From: Microbacterium sp. YJN-G
GTDB lineage: Bacteria; Actinomycetota; Actinomycetes; Actinomycetales; Microbacteriaceae
Assembly: GCF_015040615.1 (NCBI RefSeq)
Contig: NZ_CP060402.1
Span: 1,674,001 to 1,738,000, forward strand
Direction: 5' to 3'
DNA: 64,000 nt
Part shown: piece by piece, positions 58,245-64,000 of the stretch
Position numbering within the stretch: position 1 is the first letter of the stretch
Layout: each line of letters starts with the position of its first letter
Program-made: the position numbers and the translations under genes
Notes under the pieces: model-generated
The model's input: the letters and a program-made list of their open reading frames with translations, nothing else
Told to the model about the DNA's origin: nothing
Databases searched by the model: none

Positions 58245-58988
58245 ATGGCACAGGCAATCGGCGTCGACATCGGCGGCACGGGCATCAAGGCAGGCATCGT
58301 CAACCTCGAGCACGGCACGCTCGACTCCGAACGGATCCGGGTCCCCACCCCCGAGGGCGCTCGCCCGGCCGACGTGCTCGACACCGTCCGCGAGGTGCTC
58401 GACACCCTCGGCGTGACGGGCTCGGACCTGCCGCTCGGCGTCGCCTTCCCCGCCATCGTCAAGTACGGCCGCACGCTGTCGGCGGCGAACATCTCCAAGG
58501 ACTGGGTCGACTTCGAGGCCGAGAAGTTCTTCGAGGACGGCCTGGGCCGTCACATCGCCTTCGTCAACGACGCGGATGCCGCCGGCGTCGCCGAAGTGCG
58601 CCACGGAGCGGCCCGCGATGCGCGCGGACTCACGATCATGACCACGCTCGGCACCGGCATCGGATCGGCGTTCCTGTACAACGGCGTGCTCATCCCGAAC
58701 ACCGAGCTCGGCCACATGCGTCACGACGGCGAGTCGATCGAGCGCTGGGCGGCCTATTCGGCGATGGAGCGCGAGAGCCTGTCGTGGGAGGCCTGGTCGA
58801 CACGCCTGCAGGAGTTCTACAGCCTGGTCGAGTTCCTCTTCAGCCCCGACCTGTTCGTGGTCGGCGGCGGCGTGTCGAAGCACCCCGAGATGTTCCTGCC
58901 GCTGCTGGAGCTGAAGACCCCGATCGTCTCGGCGATCCACCGCAACGCCTCCGGCATCATCGGCGCCGCGTCGCTGGCCGCCGACTGA
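58245..58988 (+). CDS. ppgK: Polyphosphate glucokinase
   Basis: 247 residues. This ROK-type kinase phosphorylates glucose from polyphosphate or ATP. Early AIGVDIGGTGIKAGIV is the phosphate loop, VNDADAAGVAEV contains the catalytic Asp, and LTIMTTLGTGIGSAFLYNGVLIPNTELGH is the second phosphate/sugar motif. VVGGGVSKHPEMF is near the end. Length and IPNTELGH match actinobacterial PPGK (M. tuberculosis Rv2702). In mycobacteria ppgK is near sigA; here it stands 19 kb away after the glutamine synthetase operon. Confidence 0.93.
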   Translation: MAQAIGVDIGGTGIKAGIVNLEHGTLDSERIRVPTPEGARPADVLDTVREVLDTLGVTGSDLPLGVAFPAIVKYGRTLSAANISKDWVDFEAEKFFEDGLGRHIAFVNDADAAGVAEVRHGAARDARGLTIMTTLGTGIGSAFLYNGVLIPNTELGHMRHDGESIERWAAYSAMERESLSWEAWSTRLQEFYSLVEFLFSPDLFVVGGGVSKHPEMFLPLLELKTPIVSAIHRNASGIIGAASLAAD

Positions 58989-59024
58989 TCCCTGCGGCCA
59001 CTCGGGGCTGCCACCCGTTCGATC

Positions 59025-59067
59025 AAACGCAGAAGGACCCGGCTTCGAGCCGGGTCCTTCTGCGTTT
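59025..59067. terminator. Terminator between ppgK and rnpB
   Basis: A perfect 20-bp stem (AAACGCAGAAGGACCCGGCT with its complement) closes a TCG loop. Flanking A and T runs make it work in both directions, for ppgK (+) and rnpB (-). Confidence 0.93.
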
Positions 59068-59069
59068 CG

Positions 59070-59445
59070 GGGCGAGCGGGCCGGCCTGTACGCCGGGTTC
59101 TGTTCAGGAGCTGATGCTCCCTTGACGGCCATCTCTCTCGGCGACACGTTGCCGTGCCGCTCCAGCAACCTACCCGAGGACTCGGCGAGCCGCGTCAACG
59201 TCCTCTGTCTGGTCTTGCTCCGGGCGAGGTTTACCTGGCGGAGCGTGTCACCACGCCCCCCGGTGGTCTCTTACACCACCCTTTCACCCTTACCGCCCAC
59301 CCGAGGGTGGACGGCGGTCTTCTCTCTGTGGCACTGTCTCGCGGATCACTCCGGGTGGGTGTTACCCACCGCCCTGCCCTGCGGAGCCCGGACGTTCCTC
59401 GGTGCGCTCTCGCGCCACGCGACCGTCCGGCCGACCCGCTCGCCC
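59070..59445 (-). ncRNA. rnpB: RNase P RNA, bacterial type A
   Basis: The minus strand starts GGGCGAGCGGGTCGGC and ends CCGGCCCGCTCGCCC, pairing as helix P1. After the 5' part comes GAGGAACGTCCGGGCTCC (P4/CR-I), and near the 3' end ACAGAACCCGGCGTACAGG (CR-V). In between are AGAGACCACC and many hairpins, such as GTGGGTAACACCCAC. These are the diagnostic segments of the ribozyme that removes the 5' leader of tRNA precursors. It lies 14 nt after the polymerase-like gene on the same strand and is followed by the terminator at 59025-59067. Exact ends are estimated from helix P1. Confidence 0.95.
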
Positions 59446-59449
59446 TACG

Positions 59450-59455
59450 ATTCTA
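59450..59455 (-). promoter_or_regulatory. Candidate -10 box TAGAAT for rnpB
   Basis: TAGAAT on the minus strand lies 4-5 nt before the predicted rnpB 5' end and touches the 3' end of the polymerase-like gene. No good -35 is visible. Confidence 0.45.
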
Positions 59456-59458
59456 CGG

Positions 59459-61159
59459 TCACTTGCCCGCGTGATCGCTGATGCGCAGGTCCAGCGGCAC
59501 GTCGATCTCGAACCCCGGGAACAGCCGCTCGGTCGCCGCCACGGCGGCGCCGCGCACGGCATCCGCGACAGCATCCGCCTGCTCGCGCGGGCAGTGCACG
59601 ATCACCTCGTCGTGCAGGAAGAACGCCAGGTGCGCGCGCGTGGAGAACACCGGCCCGGATGCCGCGGCGGGGACGGATGCCGGCGGCAGAGCCGACAGCC
59701 TGTGCCTGATCTCTGCGAGCCACAGCAGCGCCCACTCGGCCGCCGTGCCCTGCACGATGAAGTTGCGGGTGAACCGGCCGCGCTCGCGTGCCCGGCTGCG
59801 TGCGCGTGACTCCTCGGCACCGGCGGCGCCGGGGTCGCTGGCCTGCGACTGCGTCCGTCGCCACAGATCGTCGGGGCGGGGTGAGCCGCGTCCCAGCAGC
59901 GTGCTCACCACGCCGCCCTGCTCGCCGGTGCGCGCGGCGGCGTCGACCAGGCCCATCGCCCGGGGGAAGACCTTGCGCAGGCGCGGCACCAGCCGTCCGC
60001 TCTCCCCCGTCGTCGCCCCGTACATGGCGCCGAGCACGGCGTACTTCGCCTCGTCGCGCGAGCCGACCGCGCCCGAGCGCACCACGCCCTCGTAGAGGTC
60101 GGCGCCGCGCGCGGCATCCGCCATCGCCGCATCGCGCGACATGGCCGCGAGCACCCGCGGCTCGAGCTGGGCGACATCGGCGGCCACCAGAGTCCAGCCG
60201 GGATCGGCGCGCACGGCGGCACGCAGCTGCCGTGGGATCTGCAGCGCTCCCCCGCCCGACGACGCCCACCGGCCCGTCACCACCCCGCCGGTGAGGTACA
60301 CCGGGCGGAACCGGTCGTCCTTCACCCACTCGTCCAGCCAGGTCCACCCGTTCGCAGAGAACAGCCTGGCGAGCTTCTTGTACTCCAGCAGCGGCTGCAC
60401 GACCGGATGGTCCACCTGCGCCAGCTCCCAGCGCGACGTCGACTCGACGAACACCCCCGCGCGGTGCAGCGCGCGCAGCAGCCGGGGCGGGCTGTCGGGG
60501 TTCATGCCCGGATCGCCGAGCTCCTGGCCGATCCGGGCGGCCAGCTCGACCATCCTGGCCGGGCGCGCGCCCCGCATCGGCCGCGGGCCCAGCGCCTGCT
60601 CGAGGATCTGCTCGTGCACGGCCCTGCTCCATGGCAGTCCGGCGGCGGTCATCTCCTCGGCGACGAGGGCACCGGTGGACTCGGCGGCGCACAGCAGCGC
60701 CAGCCTCGCGTCGGGCGCCTGCTGCAGCGCTGAGGACTGCGCGCGCCACTGCGCCAGCACGGCCTCGAAGTCGTCACCATGCGGCAGCGCAGCCGCATCC
60801 ACGTCGAAGAGGCCGGGCTGGGCGGCGACCTCCGCCACGCCGTCGTGGCGCAGCCACAGTGCCGAGGCGGGCAGCGGACGCGCGAGGGCTTCGGTGTCGC
60901 GGAGAATGGCGTGGCACAGCAGCAGATCGTGCGACCGGCGCAGGCGGATGCCGTCGGCGAGCAGCGGCGGATAGAACGTGCGCAGGCTGCGCACCGTCCA
61001 GCGCGGCGCCTGCTGCTCCTCGAGCTCACGCACCCGGCTGGCCAGAGCCGCGTCGGGCACCTGCTCGGTGACAGGTTCCGCGTCGGGGCCGTCGAGCACG
61101 GCGATGCGCCAGTCCCGCCCGCCCGGGCCCCGCCCGACGAGGGCGTGCACCGGCTGCAT
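59459..61159 (-). CDS. DNA polymerase I-like exonuclease/polymerase
   Basis: 566 residues from ATG at 61159. The C-terminal two thirds is a family A polymerase domain. Motif A is LVAADVAQLEPRVLAAMSRD (the metal Asp and the Q.E.R pattern), motif B in the O-helix RDEAKYAVLGAMYGATTGE, and motif C HDEVIVHCP. The N-terminal 200 residues take the place of a 3'-5' exonuclease, but its acidic residues are hard to see (SLRTFYPPLLADGIRLRRSHDLLLCHAIL). Databases call this actinobacterial family bifunctional 3'-5' exonuclease/DNA polymerase. It is shorter than PolA, with no 5' nuclease. A repair role is likely. The ATG has a weak ribosome binding site; nearby alternatives are not better. Confidence 0.82.
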   Translation of the reverse strand: MQPVHALVGRGPGGRDWRIAVLDGPDAEPVTEQVPDAALASRVRELEEQQAPRWTVRSLRTFYPPLLADGIRLRRSHDLLLCHAILRDTEALARPLPASALWLRHDGVAEVAAQPGLFDVDAAALPHGDDFEAVLAQWRAQSSALQQAPDARLALLCAAESTGALVAEEMTAAGLPWSRAVHEQILEQALGPRPMRGARPARMVELAARIGQELGDPGMNPDSPPRLLRALHRAGVFVESTSRWELAQVDHPVVQPLLEYKKLARLFSANGWTWLDEWVKDDRFRPVYLTGGVVTGRWASSGGGALQIPRQLRAAVRADPGWTLVAADVAQLEPRVLAAMSRDAAMADAARGADLYEGVVRSGAVGSRDEAKYAVLGAMYGATTGESGRLVPRLRKVFPRAMGLVDAAARTGEQGGVVSTLLGRGSPRPDDLWRRTQSQASDPGAAGAEESRARSRARERGRFTRNFIVQGTAAEWALLWLAEIRHRLSALPPASVPAAASGPVFSTRAHLAFFLHDEVIVHCPREQADAVADAVRGAAVAATERLFPGFEIDVPLDLRISDHAGK

Positions 61160-61211
61160 GGTCGCGGTCAGGCCCGTGCGTCCGCGTGCGCCCGCACCGC
61201 GGCGGGGCGGG

Positions 61212-61946
61212 TCACAGCCCGGATTCCTCGGTGCGCACCAGGATCGCGCCGCACTCCGGGCACGAGACGACCTCGTCCGGGGCGGCACGGCGGATCTCGT
61301 TGATGTCGGTGCCCGAGAGCACCATGCGGCATCCCTCGCACACACCGCGACGCAGCAGCCCCACGCCGATGCCGCCGCGCGACGCGCGGCGCTCGAACTC
61401 GGCCAGCAGATCGGCGGCCACGGTGCCGGCCAGTGCCGCGCGGTCGCGGGCCAGGTGCTCACCCTCGGTGGTCGCCGCGGCCATGTCGGCCTTCGCGGCC
61501 GCGGTCAGCTGCGCGCCCTCGGCCTGCGTCTGGTCGATCAGCGCCTGCTGCGCGTCGACCGCGGCCTGCGCCTCCTCCACGCGCCCCATGACCTCGAGCT
61601 CGGTGTCCTCGAGCATCGAGATGCGCCGGCCGAGGCTGTCGATCTCGTTCTCGAGTGCCTGCGCCTGCTTCGGATCGGTGGCAGCGGCGAGGCGCTCCGC
61701 GTCGCGGTCACGGCGCTGCGCGGCCAGCGACACATCTGACTCCAGCCGCGTCAGCTCGGCGCGGGCGTCGTCGAGGGCGCCGGTGAGCGCGGTGAGCTCG
61801 CCGAGCTGCTGCTTGCGGACCGCTGCGAGCTCGTTGATGCGTGCGCCCTGGGCGGGCTGGGTACGGGCCCGCTCGGCCTGCTGGATCCGCCGGTCCAGCT
61901 CGGCGATCTCGAGCAGGGTGCGCTGGTTCTCGGGGGTCGCTTTCAC
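61212..61946 (-). CDS. Coiled-coil protein with C4 zinc ribbon
   Basis: 244 residues from GTG at 61946. Residues 5-180 form a long coiled coil (AELDRRIQQAERAR, NEIDSLGRRISMLEDTELEVMGRVEEAQ). The C-terminus has GVCEGCRMVLSG and VSCPECGAILV, two CxxC pairs that bind one zinc. This is the zinc-ribbon domain family formerly DUF164 (M. tuberculosis Rv2229c, as I recall). No enzymatic role is established that I can state for this organism. It is the gene upstream of the polymerase-like gene on the same strand. TAGGTT 6 nt before the GTG supports a leaderless start. Confidence 0.87.
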   Translation of the reverse strand: MKATPENQRTLLEIAELDRRIQQAERARTQPAQGARINELAAVRKQQLGELTALTGALDDARAELTRLESDVSLAAQRRDRDAERLAAATDPKQAQALENEIDSLGRRISMLEDTELEVMGRVEEAQAAVDAQQALIDQTQAEGAQLTAAAKADMAAATTEGEHLARDRAALAGTVAADLLAEFERRASRGGIGVGLLRRGVCEGCRMVLSGTDINEIRRAAPDEVVSCPECGAILVRTEESGL

Positions 61947-61952
61947 CCCTCA

Positions 61953-61958
61953 AACCTA
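61953..61958 (-). promoter_or_regulatory. -10-like box TAGGTT, leaderless start of the zinc-ribbon gene
   Basis: TAGGTT on the minus strand is 6 nt before the GTG at 61946. It overlaps the last codons of the YchJ gene. Confidence 0.5.
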
Positions 61959-62363
61959 CCGGCTGGCGATGTCGCCGTCGACGTAGAACCAGGTGCGGTC
62001 CTCGCGCACGAACCGGCTCCGCTCCCGCAGCGAGCCGCGGCCGGCAGGTCCCCGGTGGAAGGCCTCGAACTCCACGACGCCATCGGCGTCGAACGGTCCG
62101 CCGCGCTCGGTGCCGATGATGTCGAGCCGCACCCAGGTCACGTCGTCGTCCAGGTCGAGCCCGGCCGGCCGGGTGGACGGATGCCAGGTGCGCAGCAGAT
62201 GCGCGGCGTCGCCGATCGCGAACGCCGTGAAGCGCGAGCGCATCAGGCGCAGTGCGGTGGGGGCGATGCCGGATGCGATGACGGGCCCGCAGCACGACCC
62301 GAACACGTCTCCGCTGGTGCACGGGCAGCGCTGGTCATCCGCGGGCTGGTCGGGGTTCGGCAT
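61956..62363 (-). CDS. YchJ-family protein with SEC-C motif
   Basis: 135 residues from ATG at 62363, with GGAGGG immediately upstream; an in-frame ATG at 62390 is an alternative start. The N-terminal RCPCTSGDVFGSCCGP is the SEC-C type zinc motif. Then comes the YchJ domain: TALRLMRSRFTAFAIGDAAHLLRTWHP, TWVRLDIIGTERGG and VVEFEAFHRGPAGRG with the closing RSRFVREDRTWFYVDGD. The fold is NTF2-like. Function is unknown. It is divergent from the aldo/keto reductase gene. Confidence 0.88.
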   Translation of the reverse strand: MPNPDQPADDQRCPCTSGDVFGSCCGPVIASGIAPTALRLMRSRFTAFAIGDAAHLLRTWHPSTRPAGLDLDDDVTWVRLDIIGTERGGPFDADGVVEFEAFHRGPAGRGSLRERSRFVREDRTWFYVDGDIASR

Positions 62364-62460
62364 CCCTCCATCGTGACAGGTCGCCGTCATCGTGACGTGC
62401 GGCACGATGCGAGTCCGCCGCGCCCGCGTAGGCTGACGGGACACCGCACCGGAGGACATC

Positions 62461-63297
62461 ATGACGCTGCCCCAGTTCACCGCCCACAACGGGTTCGCCC
62501 TTCCCGCCGTCGGGCTCGGCACCTATCGCCTCAACGGCGCAGCGGGCGCCGAGGCGATCTCGGCGGGGATCGGCCTCGGCTACCGCCTCATCGACTCGGC
62601 GTTCAACTACGAGAACGAGGGGGCCGTCGGCGCCGGCGTCGCCGGCTCGGGCGTGGACCGGTCCGAGCTCATCGTGACGACCAAGCTGCCCGGCCGGCAC
62701 CACGCATCGGCGAAGGCGCGCACGAGCATCGAGGAGAGCCGCTTCCGCCTCGGGCTGGATGCCACCGATCTGCACCTGATCCACTGGCCGAACCCGAGCG
62801 TCGGACTGTACGGCGAGGCATGGCAGGCGCTGGTGGATGCGCAGCAGCGCGGCACGGTGCGCCAGGTCGGCGTGTCGAACTTCCTCACCGAGCACCTGGA
62901 CCGCATCGAGTCCGAGACCGGTGTCCGTCCTGTCGCCAACCAGATCGAGGTGCACCCGTACTTCCCGCAGGAAGAGGCGCTCGCGCTGCATGCGGAGCGC
63001 GGAATCCTCACGGTGGCGTGGAGCCCGCTGGGCCGCGCCAAGGAGCTGCTGCAGGAGCCGGTGATCGTCGAGGTCGCCGGGGCGCACGGCATCACGCCGG
63101 CGCAGGTCGTGATCGCCTGGCACGTCGCCCGCGGGACCGTGTCGATCCCGAAGGCGTCGTCGGCCGAGCATCAGCGGGCGAACCTCGAGGCCGCCTCGGT
63201 TGTGCTCGAGGATGCCGAGGTCGAGGCGATCACGGCACTGGGGCGCCCGGACGGACGCCTCTTCGACGCCGATCCGGCCACGCACGAGGAGATGTGA
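62461..63297 (+). CDS. Aldo/keto reductase
   Basis: 278 residues from ATG at 62461, with GGAGG 6 nt upstream; TAGGCT at 62429-62434 is a likely -10. The catalytic tetrad is visible: Asp in LIDSAFNYENE together with its Tyr, Lys in VTTKLPGRHH, and His in LIHWPNPS. The NADPH site IPKASSAEHQRANLEA lies near the end. These reduce aldehydes or ketones such as 2,5-diketo-gluconate and methylglyoxal. The substrate here is unknown. The downstream methyltransferase-like gene begins inside its stop codon (GTGA). Confidence 0.92.
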   Translation: MTLPQFTAHNGFALPAVGLGTYRLNGAAGAEAISAGIGLGYRLIDSAFNYENEGAVGAGVAGSGVDRSELIVTTKLPGRHHASAKARTSIEESRFRLGLDATDLHLIHWPNPSVGLYGEAWQALVDAQQRGTVRQVGVSNFLTEHLDRIESETGVRPVANQIEVHPYFPQEEALALHAERGILTVAWSPLGRAKELLQEPVIVEVAGAHGITPAQVVIAWHVARGTVSIPKASSAEHQRANLEAASVVLEDAEVEAITALGRPDGRLFDADPATHEEM

Positions 63298-64000
63298 GCC
63301 TCACCGCCGGGCTCGACGCCCGCTGGGGGCGCGGCTACTTCGCCGTGCAGTCCGGGGCGGGCGCGGCCTGGTGGATCGGGGTGGCCCTGGTCCCCGGCAT
63401 CCGCCACCTCACCCTCGGTGATCTGCCCGCCGGACTCGTCGCCGTCCTGGACGTGCCGCTGTTCGTGATCGCGTCGGCGCTGGCGGCGCTCGGCATTCCC
63501 GGCACAGCGTGGATCGCCGCGGGGTGGACGGTCGTCGTCAGCCTCGCGATGGCGGTCTACGCGACGGTGACCGGCCAGGCCGGCTGGGGTGCGCTGCTCA
63601 TGATCGCGGCCGCCGTCGGGTCCATCGGCGCCCTGCTGCTGGTCCGCCTGGGGCGTGTGCCGTCGGAGTGGCTGATCGTGGGGCCGTTCGCGGCCCGTGA
63701 GGCGGCATCCGCCCCGGCGCGGACGTATCTGCTGCGCACCGGCGGGCAGATCGCCGTCTTCTGGGGCGTGTGCCTGGTCGTCATCCCCGTGGTCATCGCT
63801 CTGGTCGAGAGCCGCTGGGGTCTGCGGATGCCGTTCCCGGCGGCGGTGACGATCGGCGGCGGCATCCTGCTCGCCGCGGCGACCGCACTCGGGCTGTGGT
63901 CGGCCGTCGCCATGGCGGGCCGGGGCGACGGCACCCCGCTGCCGATGGCCACCGCGCGGCGGCTGGTGGTGTCGGGCCCGTACCGCATCGTGCGCAACCC
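63294..64000 (+). CDS. Isoprenylcysteine-methyltransferase-like membrane protein, cut by the window edge
   Basis: The frame begins at GTG 63294, overlapping the aldo/keto reductase stop, and runs off the right edge after about 235 residues. It has several hydrophobic segments (LVAVLDVPLFVIASALAALG, AWIAAGWTVVVSLAMAVYATV, LLMIAAAVGSIGALLLV, FWGVCLVVIPVVIALV). The last visible part, TARRLVVSGPYRIVRNP, is the cofactor-binding motif of ICMT/phospholipid methyltransferases (tGpy..vRhP). The SAM-site and the rest lie outside the window. Substrate unknown. An actinobacterial lipid or small-molecule methylation is possible. Confidence 0.65.
   Translation, partial: MSLTAGLDARWGRGYFAVQSGAGAAWWIGVALVPGIRHLTLGDLPAGLVAVLDVPLFVIASALAALGIPGTAWIAAGWTVVVSLAMAVYATVTGQAGWGALLMIAAAVGSIGALLLVRLGRVPSEWLIVGPFAAREAASAPARTYLLRTGGQIAVFWGVCLVVIPVVIALVESRWGLRMPFPAAVTIGGGILLAAATALGLWSAVAMAGRGDGTPLPMATARRLVVSGPYRIVRN

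Noticed and set aside
54303..58988. A 1561-codon open frame on the plus strand
   Set aside because: It is the antisense shadow of glnE and glnA2. Its composition (runs of R, V, G, H, Q) has no domain sense. Only its last 248 codons (from 58245) are a real gene, ppgK.

Overview
The window is a gene-dense stretch of chromosome from a high-GC actinobacterium. GC-rich codon use, frequent GTG starts, SepH and DUF3000/3093/3159/3710/4191/4193 genes, a polyphosphate glucokinase, and gene order shared with mycobacteria all support this. The motif habit (GCATCC/GGATGC everywhere), a ParC/ParE pair and the cell-wall locus suggest Microbacteriaceae, most likely Microbacterium; that genus call is an inference. 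I see no mobile element, CRISPR array or tRNA. No gene-free stretch exceeds about 300 bases except the 376-nt RNase P RNA gene.

Layout. 1-6.1 kb: partial DinB-like protein, MazF-like protein, ammonium transporter with a GlnR-type site, ZapE, rhodanese, SufE, secreted or anchored hydrolase. 6.1-18.4 kb: DUF3000 and RNase D, fatty-acid beta-oxidation genes fadA-fadB, a Band-7-like protein, then a divergent lipid locus (GMC oxidoreductase, lipid kinase, alkyl-DHAP-synthase-like flavoprotein | TetR, GlpD). 18.4-28.1 kb: dxs, a LysM lipoprotein, aconitase, DUF3159-DUF3710-dut, DUF3093, DUF4193, sepH. 28.1-34.5 kb: phosphodiesterase-like protein, parC and parE facing each other across a 35-bp tandem repeat, and a small zinc protein. 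34.5-39.6 kb: sigA followed by four overlapping cell-wall genes. 39.7-47.8 kb: PAC2, pepA, lpdA, sucB, a membrane pseudokinase-like protein, DUF4191. 47.8-58.2 kb: RimK and a divergent RimK-associated protease, RDD protein, glnA with GlnR boxes, alcohol dehydrogenase, and the operon SPOR-like - glnA2 - glnE - lipid kinase. 58.2-64 kb: ppgK, rnpB, exonuclease/polymerase, zinc-ribbon coiled coil, YchJ, aldo/keto reductase, partial methyltransferase.

How genes work together. Nitrogen assimilation is the clearest regulon: amtB, glnA, glnA2 and glnE, with phased GlnR-type boxes in front of amtB and glnA. Central carbon metabolism is represented by acnA, lpdA, sucB and ppgK, and lipid metabolism by fadAB and the ether-lipid-like locus.

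The most unusual region is sigA-murT-gatD-alr'-alr (34516-39590). The GatD-like protein has lost its catalytic Cys and His, and MurT has lost its zinc ribbon. Two consecutive alanine-racemase-like proteins each keep the half of the active site the other has lost. I propose a repurposed MurT/GatD ligase plus a two-subunit amino-acid racemase, possibly serving the cross-bridge on D-Glu in group-B peptidoglycan.

About a dozen genes also carry a TAnnnT-like box 6-8 nt before the start codon, which points to widespread leaderless transcription.
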